Positions 8,236 through 16,314 of a stretch of DNA of 43,643 nucleotides are shown here, piece after piece. The DNA comes from an uncultured Lachnospiraceae bacterium (GTDB lineage: Bacteria; Bacillota; Clostridia; Lachnospirales; Lachnospiraceae). The stretch is from NCBI GenBank assembly GCA_934320845.1, contig CAKRFU010000024.1, positions 1 to 43,643 of the forward strand, given 5' to 3'. Position 1 is the first letter of the stretch. Each line of letters begins with the position of its first letter. A program made the position numbers and the translations under genes. The notes under the pieces are model-generated. The model made no database searches. It worked only from the letters and a program-made list of their open reading frames with translations, and was not told the DNA's origin.

Positions 8236-8913
8236 TTATTTTACACCGTACTGCTCATAGTATGCATCTATTGCTTCTTTAATTTTATCGTCAATAAGAA
8301 TCTTTCCCTGACACTCTTTGTTATAAAGACACTCAACAACATCTTCCATCGTAACGATTGCATTAGCACCAAAACCATATTTTGACTGAATTTCATCAAG
8401 AGCACTCGCATTTGTTGTAAGCCCTCTCTCCATTCTGTTTAAAGATACCATAAGACCTTTTATTTCCACGTCCCCCTGTGCTTTTATAATAGGGAAAGTC
8501 TCTTCTATAGATTTACCTGATGTTGTAACATCCTCAATAATTACAACCTTGTCTCCATCTTTAATCTTACTTCCAAGTAAAATACCTGTATCTCCGTGAT
8601 CCTTAACTTCTTTACGGTTAGAACAATATCTTATTTCTTTTCCGTATAATTCACTGTATGCAATAGCTGTGGTTACGCTAAGAGGTATTCCCTTATATGC
8701 AGGTCCGAACAATACATCAAAATCATCCCCATAGTGCTCATGTATGGCTTTTGCGTAATACTCTCCAAGTCTTTTAAGCTGTGAACCTGTCACATATGCT
8801 CCTGCATTCATAAAAAACGGTGATTTTCTTCCGCTCTTAAGAGTAAACTCTCCGAACTTTAAAACATCACTCTCAACCATAAACTCTATAAACTCTTTCT
8901 TATAACTCTCCAT
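8236..8913 (-). CDS. pyrE: Orotate phosphoribosyltransferase
   Basis: PyrE joins orotate to PRPP to give OMP, the fifth step of UMP synthesis. The 225-residue protein has the type I phosphoribosyltransferase PRPP motif VVIIEDVTTSGKS and the LFGPAYKGIP segment typical of OPRTases. The frame extends to a TTG at 8919, but ATG 8913 has GAGG seven bases upstream and is preferred. It is the last gene of the pyrC-F-K-D-E cluster, 49 bases after pyrD. Length and motifs are normal for the family. Confidence 0.95.
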   Translation of the reverse strand: MESYKKEFIEFMVESDVLKFGEFTLKSGRKSPFFMNAGAYVTGSQLKRLGEYYAKAIHEHYGDDFDVLFGPAYKGIPLSVTTAIAYSELYGKEIRYCSNRKEVKDHGDTGILLGSKIKDGDKVVIIEDVTTSGKSIEETFPIIKAQGDVEIKGLMVSLNRMERGLTTNASALDEIQSKYGFGANAIVTMEDVVECLYNKECQGKILIDDKIKEAIDAYYEQYGVK

Positions 8914-8962
8914 AATCAAACCTCTTTTCTATAATCTTTTGCAAGCTGCTTTTTTATCTGTG

Positions 8963-9865
8963 TTATTTTACACATCCTATAAGCTCGTTTATATCCTTAA
9001 CTCCGTTTTTGTCCATAAACTCTGCTATTCCGTCAATAACTTCAATTGTCGCTGCCGGATTATTAAAGTTTGCTGTTCCAACAGCAACCATTGTAGCACC
9101 TGCCATTATAAATTCAAGTGCATCCTCTGCCGTTCTTATTCCACCCATTCCAAGAACAGGTATACTTACCGCATTTGCTGCCTGATATACCATTCTTACG
9201 GCAACCGGTTTTACAGCCGGGCCTGACATTCCACCTGTCTTATTGGCAAGTGCAAATGTTCTTCTGTTTATATCAATTTTCATACCCGTAAGCGTATTTA
9301 TAAGTGATATGGCATCTGCACCACCTGCTTCTGCCGCCTTTGCCATCTCTGTTATATCTGTCACGTTCGGACTAAGTTTCATTATTACCGGCTGTTTTGC
9401 ATGAGCTTTTATTTTGGCTGTAATCTGCTCAACAAGTTTAGGGTCTTGTCCAAATGCAATGCCGCCTGCCTTAACATTCGGGCAGGAAATATTTATCTCA
9501 AGCATCGATACATCCTCTGAGGCAAGTCTGTCAACAACTTCTATATATTCCTCAGGTGTCTTTCCACATACATTTACTATAATGTTGGTATCATATTTCT
9601 TTAAGAAGGGTATATCCCTGTTTACAAATGTATCTATTCCCGGATTTTGAAGTCCTATTGCATTCAACATCCCACCGTATGTCTCACAAACTCTCGGTGT
9701 ATCATTTCCCGGCCATGGAACACTGGCTACACCCTTAGTTGTAACTGCGCCGAGTCTGTTCAAATCCACATACTCGCTAAACTCCTCACCTGAACCAAAT
9801 GTACCGGATGCCGTTGTAACCGGATTTTTCATTTTAACTCCGGCAAAATCTACTGAAAGATTCAT
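8963..9865 (-). CDS. pyrD: Dihydroorotate dehydrogenase, class 1B catalytic subunit
   Basis: The 300-residue FMN enzyme oxidises dihydroorotate to orotate. The catalytic base is the cysteine of NISCPNVKAGG (C128), diagnostic of class 1. GMGGI and ATMVAVGTANF near the C-terminus bind the FMN phosphate. The 1B (NAD-linked, PyrD-PyrK) type follows from the adjacent pyrK, 26 bases upstream. The start ATG has GGAGG seven bases upstream. It is cytoplasmic. Confidence 0.95.
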   Translation of the reverse strand: MNLSVDFAGVKMKNPVTTASGTFGSGEEFSEYVDLNRLGAVTTKGVASVPWPGNDTPRVCETYGGMLNAIGLQNPGIDTFVNRDIPFLKKYDTNIIVNVCGKTPEEYIEVVDRLASEDVSMLEINISCPNVKAGGIAFGQDPKLVEQITAKIKAHAKQPVIMKLSPNVTDITEMAKAAEAGGADAISLINTLTGMKIDINRRTFALANKTGGMSGPAVKPVAVRMVYQAANAVSIPVLGMGGIRTAEDALEFIMAGATMVAVGTANFNNPAATIEVIDGIAEFMDKNGVKDINELIGCVK

Positions 9866-9891
9866 AAGTTTCCTCCATTCTGTACAGTAAC

Positions 9892-10677
9892 CTAAATTTC
9901 TATATCCTCTGCATTAAATACTGGTCCGTCTTTGCATATTCTCTTATTATGAACTTTACTGTGGTCATCAATTTCTTTTGATTTACATACACATCCGAGA
10001 CATGCACCTATCCCACAAGCCATTTTTTCTTCCATTGAAATCTGTGCTTCTATATTTTTTTCATGTGCATAAGCTTTTACTCCACGAAGCATCGGTATCG
10101 GGCCACATGAGTAAAGCACTTCTGCCTCAAGTGCATTCTCTTTTATTGCATCTATAACATTTCCCTTTGTTCCAACACTTCCATCTTCAGTAGAAACATA
10201 TACATTGGCATATGGTTCAAATTCGTCTTTAAGGAATAAATCGTTATCCCTGTATCCAAGAACTACTGAAACATTTTCCTTAGAGTTAAGAGTTTTTGCA
10301 AGTTCAAGCATAGGAGGTATTCCTATTCCACCGCCTATAAGTACGGCTTTTCCTCCTTTAAGGGTAAATCCGTTTCCAAGCGGTCCAACAACCGGAATCC
10401 TCTCTCCATTTTTCATCTTTGAAAACTCATCTGTTCCTTTTCCGACAACTCTGTAAACAACTCTGAGTCTTCCTGATTTTTTATCAATCTCACATATACT
10501 TATAGGTCTTGGTAAAAGTCTGCTGCCGTCAGAACTGTACATTGAAATAAACTGTCCCGGAACTGCATCTTCTACGACATTTGACTCTTCTTCAAATTCA
10601 AGCCACATACTGAATATGTCTTTTGTTATATTTTCCTGTGATTTTATCACAGCCATAGTCTTTTTCTTATCAGCCAT
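9892..10677 (-). CDS. pyrK: Dihydroorotate dehydrogenase electron-transfer subunit
   Basis: PyrK passes electrons from PyrD to NAD through FAD and a 2Fe-2S cluster. The 261-residue protein has an FAD/NAD-binding ferredoxin-reductase fold (RPISICE at 57-63, GGGIGIPPML at 115-124, CGPIPML at 191-197) and the C-terminal cluster cysteines C221, C226, C229 and C248, with an extra C231. GAGG precedes the ATG. It lies 20 bases after pyrF and 26 before pyrD, forming the usual heterotetramer pair. Confidence 0.95.
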   Translation of the reverse strand: MADKKKTMAVIKSQENITKDIFSMWLEFEEESNVVEDAVPGQFISMYSSDGSRLLPRPISICEIDKKSGRLRVVYRVVGKGTDEFSKMKNGERIPVVGPLGNGFTLKGGKAVLIGGGIGIPPMLELAKTLNSKENVSVVLGYRDNDLFLKDEFEPYANVYVSTEDGSVGTKGNVIDAIKENALEAEVLYSCGPIPMLRGVKAYAHEKNIEAQISMEEKMACGIGACLGCVCKSKEIDDHSKVHNKRICKDGPVFNAEDIEI

Positions 10678-10697
10678 AAAAACCTCATTTCATTTCC

Positions 10698-11615
10698 TTA
10701 AAAAATACTATTTATATCGTTTTTCATATTGATAACAGCTTCTCTTGATGCATCCGCAAAATTTTCTTCACCGAATCTGCTGTATGCCTCCTGCTTATAT
10801 GCTGCAATTATTCCTCTTGAAGAATTTACTATGGCTCCAAGACCGTCCTCATTAAAATATGGTTTGAGATCCTTAGCTGTACCACCCTGTGCACCGTATC
10901 CCGGAACAAGAATGTATGTTTTAGGCATAAGTTTACGAAGAACTTTTCCCATCTCAGGATATGTAGCTCCTACAACACAGCCTACATAACTGTAATCGTC
11001 ACCCATGCAGTCTTCGCCCCATTTTGAAACCATCTCACCGACAAGTTCATAAAGAGGCTTTCCGTCAACTTCCTTATCCTGAAATTCTCCACTTGATGGA
11101 TTTGATGTCTTTACAAGAACGAAAATTCCCTTCTTTTCTTCTTTACAAACATCGATAAAAGGTTTTACTCCGTCACTTCCAAGATAAGGGTTTACTGTAG
11201 CAAAATCTTCGTCAAATCCTGCATAAGACTTTGAACCAACCTGAACTTTTCCGAGATGGCCGACAGCATATGCTGTAGATGTAGAACCAATATCACCACG
11301 CTTAATGTCACCAATAACAACAAGTCCCTTTTCCTTACAGTAATCTATAGTCTTTTTATAAGATACAAGTCCCGGTATTCCAAACTGCTCATACATGGCA
11401 ATCTGCGGTTTTACAGCCGGAATAAGGTCATATGTGGCATCAACTATCGCTTTGTTAAATTGCCAGATTGCCTCTGCTGCTCCCTCAAGTGTCTCTCCGT
11501 ATTCTGCAAATGCCTTCTCCTGTACATGTTTTGGTACATAATTAAGCATAGGGTCAAGGCCTACAACTATAGGTGCATTTTTTTTCTTAATTTCCGAAAC
11601 TAATTTATTTATCAT
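10698..11615 (-). CDS. pyrF: Orotidine 5'-phosphate decarboxylase, type 2
   Basis: PyrF decarboxylates OMP to UMP. At 305 residues it is the long 'type 2' form rather than the 230-residue type 1. D21, K69 and the D-x-K-x-x-D motif (D103-I-K105-R-G-D108) provide the charged active-site network. Near the C-terminus VPGYGAQGG holds the phosphate-binding segment, and VNSSRGIIAAY follows. GGAGG lies eight bases ahead of the ATG. The gene is 18 bases downstream of pyrC and in line with the rest of the pathway genes. Confidence 0.93.
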   Translation of the reverse strand: MINKLVSEIKKKNAPIVVGLDPMLNYVPKHVQEKAFAEYGETLEGAAEAIWQFNKAIVDATYDLIPAVKPQIAMYEQFGIPGLVSYKKTIDYCKEKGLVVIGDIKRGDIGSTSTAYAVGHLGKVQVGSKSYAGFDEDFATVNPYLGSDGVKPFIDVCKEEKKGIFVLVKTSNPSSGEFQDKEVDGKPLYELVGEMVSKWGEDCMGDDYSYVGCVVGATYPEMGKVLRKLMPKTYILVPGYGAQGGTAKDLKPYFNEDGLGAIVNSSRGIIAAYKQEAYSRFGEENFADASREAVINMKNDINSIF

Positions 11616-11633
11616 TTATTTTCCTCCATTCCT

Positions 11634-12911
11634 TTATTCCTGATATACTATTTTTCCATCGACAATAGTCGTTATAACTCTTCCTTTTACCTTTTTGCCG
11701 TCAAACGGTGTATTTTTTCCTTTTGATACAAACTTTTTGCTGTCTATCTCATATTCCTCGGAAATATCTGCAATAACTATATCGGCAGCCTTCCCCTGTG
11801 CAAGATTTCCCTTGTCTATGCCAAGAACTTTTGCAGGATTGACACTCATTTTTTCTACAAGCTGCGAAAGCGTAAGAATGCCCTTATCCACAAGTTCTGT
11901 ATAACTAAGTGCAAAAGATGTTTCAAGACCAACAATTCCAAAAGGAGCTTTCAACATGGTTTGATTTTTTTCTTCTGCCCCATGAGGTGCATGATCTGTA
12001 GAAATAACTTCCATAGTTCCGTTTTTGAGTCCCTCTTTCAAAGCATCAACATCCGCCCTGCTTCTGAGTGGAGGATTCATTTTAAATCTTCCATTGTCCT
12101 CTGTAATCTCATCATCTGACATAGTAAAATGATGCGGGCAGACTTCCGCACTTACAGAAAGTCCCTGTTTTTTTGCCATCTCAACTAAAACTACACTGTC
12201 TGCTGTCGAACAATGACAGAGATGAAGCCTGTTTCCAGCCTCTTTTGACATAATAATATCTCTTGCAACAATTACATCCTCAACCGAATTTGTAATCCCC
12301 GGAAGTCCAAGTTCCTCGGCCTTCTTTCCCGCATTCATGACACCGCCCTCGACAAGAGCCTTATCTTCACAGTGAGAAAACATCGGCAGATTAAGTCTGG
12401 CAGCCTCTTTTAACGACTTTCTAAACAATGCCGAATCCATAACAGATTTGCCATCCTCGCTAAGCGCAACTATTCCTGCTTCTTTCATCCCCTCAATGTC
12501 GGCAAGCTCTTTGCCTTCCTGCCTGACAGTGCAGGCTCCTATCGGAAGAATATGAACAGGTGCGTTTTCTGCTCTTTTAAGCAGATCTTTTACACTCTCG
12601 GCACTATCAATAACGGGTTTGGTATTTGGCATAGGACAAATAGATGTAACTCCACCCCTAGCTGCTGCCTTAGCACCCGTTTCAACAGTCTCCTTATATT
12701 CAAATCCAGGCTCTCTCAAATGTACATGCAAATCAATAAATCCGGGCATAACTGCTTTTCCCTCTGCATTTATCATCTCTGCATCCTCAGCCGGCATTAT
12801 ACAATCAGCAATTTCTTTTATTTTCCCACCCTCTATAAGAATATCTTTTTTTTCGTCAATATTATTTGCAGGATCCACCAGCCTGCCATTTTTTATAAGA
12901 ATTTTTTCCAT
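11634..12911 (-). CDS. pyrC: Dihydroorotase, type I
   Basis: PyrC cyclises carbamoyl-aspartate to dihydroorotate. The 425-residue amidohydrolase has H62-x-H64-L-R66-E-P-G at the metal centre, the H-C-H-C-S-T segment, and the catalytic Asp in ISTDHAPHG. The frame continues to 12956, but ATG 12911 begins the standard family start (MEKILIKNGRLVDP); its ribosome binding site is weak (AAAGG, 12 bases away). It leads pyrC-F-K-D-E, and no carbamoyl-phosphate or aspartate transcarbamylase gene is here. Confidence 0.93.
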   Translation of the reverse strand: MEKILIKNGRLVDPANNIDEKKDILIEGGKIKEIADCIMPAEDAEMINAEGKAVMPGFIDLHVHLREPGFEYKETVETGAKAAARGGVTSICPMPNTKPVIDSAESVKDLLKRAENAPVHILPIGACTVRQEGKELADIEGMKEAGIVALSEDGKSVMDSALFRKSLKEAARLNLPMFSHCEDKALVEGGVMNAGKKAEELGLPGITNSVEDVIVARDIIMSKEAGNRLHLCHCSTADSVVLVEMAKKQGLSVSAEVCPHHFTMSDDEITEDNGRFKMNPPLRSRADVDALKEGLKNGTMEVISTDHAPHGAEEKNQTMLKAPFGIVGLETSFALSYTELVDKGILTLSQLVEKMSVNPAKVLGIDKGNLAQGKAADIVIADISEEYEIDSKKFVSKGKNTPFDGKKVKGRVITTIVDGKIVYQE

Positions 12912-12984
12912 AATATGTTTATGCCTTTCCCTATATACACAGAGAGCACCCGCCAAATTTCATTGACAGATGCACTCTTTTTAT

Positions 12985-13389
12985 TTAATAAAGTTCCGCC
13001 TTTTCAAGGTCTTCAAGCATACGCTTATTATGAATGTAATTTTCAAAATCCATAGCTTCAATCCACTTAGCATCATGCAATTCTTCCGATAACACAACAT
13101 CATCCTCGTCCTGCTCTGTGAGACAAAGATAAGCCAGTCCCAAATTGCACTCTGAACCGATCATAAATGTCCATGTATAAAGAACTCTGTCTACCTCCGT
13201 AATAAGTCCCGTCTGCTCCTGAATGTTTCTAACTACTGCTTTGTCCGGTGATTCACCAAACTCTGCCTCTCCATCAATAAATTCCCATTGATAAGGTTCT
13301 ACGATATTGTCATCGTACCATTTCTCTACTGTCAGATATCTATTGCCCTTCTGAACAATTCCTTTGACTAAAATTCGATACTTATTCAT
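12985..13389 (-). CDS. Nudix-like protein with degenerate Nudix box
   Basis: The 134-residue protein has the Nudix fold signature, but the box reads G-x5-E-x7-R-N-I-Q-E-Q-T-G-L instead of G-x5-E-x7-R-E-U-x-E-E-x-G-U. Two of the three metal-binding glutamates are replaced by Asn and Gln; only one Glu of the pair remains. Hydrolysis may be weak or lost, so it may be a nucleotide-binding protein or regulator. GGAGGTGCC precedes the ATG. It lies between asd and pyrC on the same strand, so it may share transcription with them. Confidence 0.75.
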   Translation of the reverse strand: MNKYRILVKGIVQKGNRYLTVEKWYDDNIVEPYQWEFIDGEAEFGESPDKAVVRNIQEQTGLITEVDRVLYTWTFMIGSECNLGLAYLCLTEQDEDDVVLSEELHDAKWIEAMDFENYIHNKRMLEDLEKAELY

Positions 13390-13467
13390 ATGGCACCTCC
13401 ATTCATGTTACTGTTATTAGTTTTTAACATAACTGAATCCGCCGTAAAATATATGGGCGCTTATAAA

Positions 13468-14565
13468 TTATTTTGCTGTAATGTATCCCTTAGCTTTAAG
13501 AAGCTCTGCGATAAGTACGGCTCCACCTGCTGCACCACGAACAGTATTATGTGATAAACCAACAAATTTGTAATCGAATACTGTATCTTCACGAAGACGT
13601 CCAAGTGATACACCGAATCCGTTTTCATAGTTTACGTCAAGTGAAACCTGTGGACGGTTATCCTCTTCAAGATACTGTATAAAATGCTTTGGAGCATTTG
13701 GAAGTCCGAGTTCCTGTGGCATACCACTAAACTCTCTCCAAACTTTAATAATTTCTTCTTTAGAAGGCTTCTTTCCTTCTTCAAATGTCATAAATACTGC
13801 TGCTGTATGACCATCCTGTACAGGTACACGGATACACTGTGTTGTAATAACAGGTCCTTCTGCTTTTACAATCTGTCCATTCTCAACATGTCCCCATATA
13901 CGAAGCGGTTCCTGCTCACTCTTTTCTTCCTCACCACCGATAAACGGAATGATGTTGTGTTCCATCTCAGGCCAGTCCTTAAATGTCTTTCCTGCTCCTG
14001 AAATAGCCTGATATGTTGTTGCAACAACTGTCTTTGGCTCATATCCTGCTTTTTTGAGGGCATGAAGTGCAGGTGTATAACTCTGAATAGAACAGTTTGG
14101 TTTAACTACTATAAATCCTCTTGTTGTTCCAAGACGCTTTTTCTGGTCTGCGATAACTTCAAGATGCTCCGGATTAAGTTCAGGCACAACCATCGGTACA
14201 TCAGGTGTCCATCTATGTGCACTATTGTTGGAAACAACTGGAGTCTCTGTCTTTGCATATTCCTCTTCAATTTTTTTAATTTCGTCTTTTGTCATATCTA
14301 CTGCACTAAATACGAAATCAACTTTTGAAGCAACATTCTTAACATCGCTGACATCCTGTACCACAATCTTCTTAACGGCTTCAGGCATTGGTGTAGTCAT
14401 CTTCCAACGACCCCCGATTGCTTCCTCATATGTCTTTCCTGCGCTTCTTGGGCTTGCAGCAATTGCTACAACCTCAAACCAAGGGTGATTTTCTAATAAT
14501 GAGATAAATCTCTGTCCTACCATTCCAGTACCACCAAGGATACCAACTTTTAACTTATTATCCAT
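13468..14565 (-). CDS. asd: Aspartate-semialdehyde dehydrogenase
   Basis: The enzyme reduces aspartyl-phosphate to aspartate semialdehyde, the branch point to lysine/diaminopimelate, methionine and threonine. The 365 residues show the NADP-binding GGTGMVGQ (11-18), the catalytic Cys in PNCSIQ (C158) and the GAGKTF segment; the arrangement is the archaeal/fungal-like subfamily common in Clostridia. GGAGGAAAGAC precedes the ATG. A near-consensus promoter lies 55-83 bases upstream. It heads a block with the Nudix-like gene and pyr genes. Confidence 0.93.
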   Translation of the reverse strand: MDNKLKVGILGGTGMVGQRFISLLENHPWFEVVAIAASPRSAGKTYEEAIGGRWKMTTPMPEAVKKIVVQDVSDVKNVASKVDFVFSAVDMTKDEIKKIEEEYAKTETPVVSNNSAHRWTPDVPMVVPELNPEHLEVIADQKKRLGTTRGFIVVKPNCSIQSYTPALHALKKAGYEPKTVVATTYQAISGAGKTFKDWPEMEHNIIPFIGGEEEKSEQEPLRIWGHVENGQIVKAEGPVITTQCIRVPVQDGHTAAVFMTFEEGKKPSKEEIIKVWREFSGMPQELGLPNAPKHFIQYLEEDNRPQVSLDVNYENGFGVSLGRLREDTVFDYKFVGLSHNTVRGAAGGAVLIAELLKAKGYITAK

Positions 14566-14619
14566 GTCTTTCCTCCATATAGTTTAACTCACCGATACTA
14601 CGGCTTTTTTCACTTTCCA

Positions 14620-14648
14620 ATTTTACACTATTCACGCTAATAAGTCAA
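14620..14648 (-). promoter_or_regulatory. Promoter of asd
   Basis: On the minus strand TTGACT (14643-14648), a 17-base spacer and TAAAAT (14620-14625) form a near-consensus promoter. The -35 lies within the left arm of the inverted repeat at 14641-14667. Confidence 0.75.
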
Positions 14649-14688
14649 AAAAGATTTTTTTGACTTATTTACGCAGCTTATTTACGCA
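14641..14688. repeat. Inverted repeat and direct repeat in asd-hisS gap
   Basis: The arms 14641-14652 and 14656-14667 are 12-base perfect complements (TAAGTCAAAAAA) around a 3-base loop, covering the asd -35. It overlaps a 12-base direct repeat, CTTATTTACGCA, at 14664-14675 and 14677-14688. The arrangement resembles an operator but could also be a hairpin in a divergent leader. Confidence 0.6.
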
Positions 14689-14816
14689 ATCTATCCCGTC
14701 CTTGCCCTCAAAGGCAAGATATGATAAAGTATTAAAGGTTATTTTATTAAAAACATGATTTTAAGTTAATGTGTAAATTTTACCAAAATTATATTTCAGA
14801 AAGGATGGTTAACAAT

Positions 14817-16055
14817 ATGAAATCTACACCAGTCAAGGGAACAAGAGATTACCTTCCAAAAGAAGTTGAAATAAGAGATTATCTTCAAAATGTAATCGCT
14901 GAAACATATAGAGAATCAGGTTTTGTGCGCATCACTACACCTATTATCGAAGATGCCGTAAATCTTGATAAAAGTGAGGGCGGTGAAAACCTTAACCTTA
15001 TATTCAGAGTTCTCAAAAGAGGAAAAAAACTTTCATCTGCTCTCGAAAAAAGCGATGTGACAGAAAAAGAACTCTCAGATATGGGACTTAGATATGACCT
15101 CACTCTTCCTCTTTCCAGATATTTTTCAAATAATAAAAACGAACTTATGACACCTTTTAAGGTAATTCAGATGGACAGAGTTTACAGAGCAGAAAGACCT
15201 CAGAAAGGACGTCTGCGTGAATTTATGCAGTGTGATATAGATATTATAGGAAACGATTCACGAGATGCTGAAATAGAACTTATTCTTACTACTACAAAAG
15301 CTTTAAACAGAGTAGGTCTTAAAAATTATACAGTCAAGATAAATGACCGCCGTATCCTTAAAAGTATTTTCTCTTATGCAGGTTTTGATGAAGCTGACAA
15401 TGAAAAGCTCGCCATTATCTTTGATAAACTTGACAAAATCGGAATTGACGGCGTAAAGGCAGAACTTGAAGATAATGAATTTGATAAAAACTCTGTCGAA
15501 AAATTTATCAACCTCTTCGAGGGAGGAAGTTTAACTCTTGACTCCATCGCTGATGTCTGTGATGCAGAATATGTAAATGACCTTAAATATATTATTGATA
15601 CTGTATCTAAAGCTTCAAACGGAACAATCCCTGTTGAGTTCACTCCTTCTCTTGTAAGAGGTCAGGGTTACTATACAGGTACTATTTTTGAAGTCGCAGC
15701 CGAGGGTTACAGCGGCGCAGTTGCAGGTGGTGGACGCTATGATAATCTTATCGGAAAATTCTTAAATCAGGATATCCCTGCAGTAGGTTTCTCTATCGGG
15801 TTTGAGAGAATTTTCGGTATCCTTATGGAACAGAATTATTCAATTCCTGACCGTAAAAAACGTATTGCTGTTTTCTATGACAGCGAAAACTATGCAGATG
15901 CTCTTTCATATGCAGAAGATTTAAGAAATGAATATATGGTTTCAGTTATCGCACGACCTAAAAAACTTGGTAAATTCTTAAATAAACTTGAGCAGAACGA
16001 TTTTGACGGTTTTGCTGTTTATGGTGAAGCTGACGGAGTTAAGTTGTTTGGATAG
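14817..16055 (+). CDS. hisS: Histidyl-tRNA synthetase
   Basis: HisRS charges tRNA-His. The 412-residue class II synthetase has motif 2 (RAERPQKGRLREFMQCDIDI), the histidine-binding LVRGQGYYTGTIFE, motif 3 (AVGFSIGFERI) and a C-terminal anticodon-binding domain from about residue 320. The family norm is about 420 residues; HisZ would lack the anticodon domain. ATG 14817 is chosen as the family start; the in-frame ATG at 14805 overlaps the ribosome binding site (AAAGGATGG). No T-box leader is visible, unlike pheS. The gene stands alone on the plus strand between two convergent neighbours. Confidence 0.92.
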   Translation: MKSTPVKGTRDYLPKEVEIRDYLQNVIAETYRESGFVRITTPIIEDAVNLDKSEGGENLNLIFRVLKRGKKLSSALEKSDVTEKELSDMGLRYDLTLPLSRYFSNNKNELMTPFKVIQMDRVYRAERPQKGRLREFMQCDIDIIGNDSRDAEIELILTTTKALNRVGLKNYTVKINDRRILKSIFSYAGFDEADNEKLAIIFDKLDKIGIDGVKAELEDNEFDKNSVEKFINLFEGGSLTLDSIADVCDAEYVNDLKYIIDTVSKASNGTIPVEFTPSLVRGQGYYTGTIFEVAAEGYSGAVAGGGRYDNLIGKFLNQDIPAVGFSIGFERIFGILMEQNYSIPDRKKRIAVFYDSENYADALSYAEDLRNEYMVSVIARPKKLGKFLNKLEQNDFDGFAVYGEADGVKLFG

Positions 16056-16085
16056 TTTTAGAAATGCCGGACACAAAAATCGGAC

Positions 16086-16146
16086 GCCAAAAAAAGGATT
16101 ATATTTTCTAACGCCCTTTGTTGTAAAATATAATCCTTTTTTTGGC
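16086..16146. terminator. Terminator with 22-base perfect stem
   Basis: The arms 16086-16107 and 16125-16146 are perfect 22-base complements (GCCAAAAAAAGG and onward) around a 17-base loop. It lies 31 bases past the hisS stop. The U-tract is inside the stem. Confidence 0.7.
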
Positions 16147-16256
16147 TGTGTATTGATAGTCTTATCTGAATATATACTGTGATACATTTTTTGTGATACA
16201 AACTTTCATCATATAATAAGAACTATGAAAAATATTTATAATAATCAAGTTTATAC

Positions 16257-16305
16257 AAAAAAACAGTTCTACTTCTGAGATACTCAGAAATAGAACTGTT
16301 TTTTA
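16257..16305. terminator. Bidirectional terminator of the L,D-transpeptidase gene
   Basis: The arms 16263-16279 and 16283-16299 pair over 17 bases with one mismatch and a 3-base loop, flanked by an A run at left and a T run at right. It lies about 10 bases beyond the stop of the minus-strand gene at 16315 and can also terminate hisS read-through. Confidence 0.85.
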
Positions 16306-16314
16306 TTATAATTT

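Noticed and set aside
12951..12979. TTGACA-17-TAATAA on the plus strand next to pyrC
   Set aside because: It fits a promoter but points antisense into the Nudix-like gene with no gene to serve; likely chance in AT-rich DNA.
14701..14718. Hairpin CTTGCC/GGCAAG in the hisS leader as a T-box
   Set aside because: It lacks the T-box consensus, specifier loop and U tract. It is only a small inverted repeat, possibly in the promoter.
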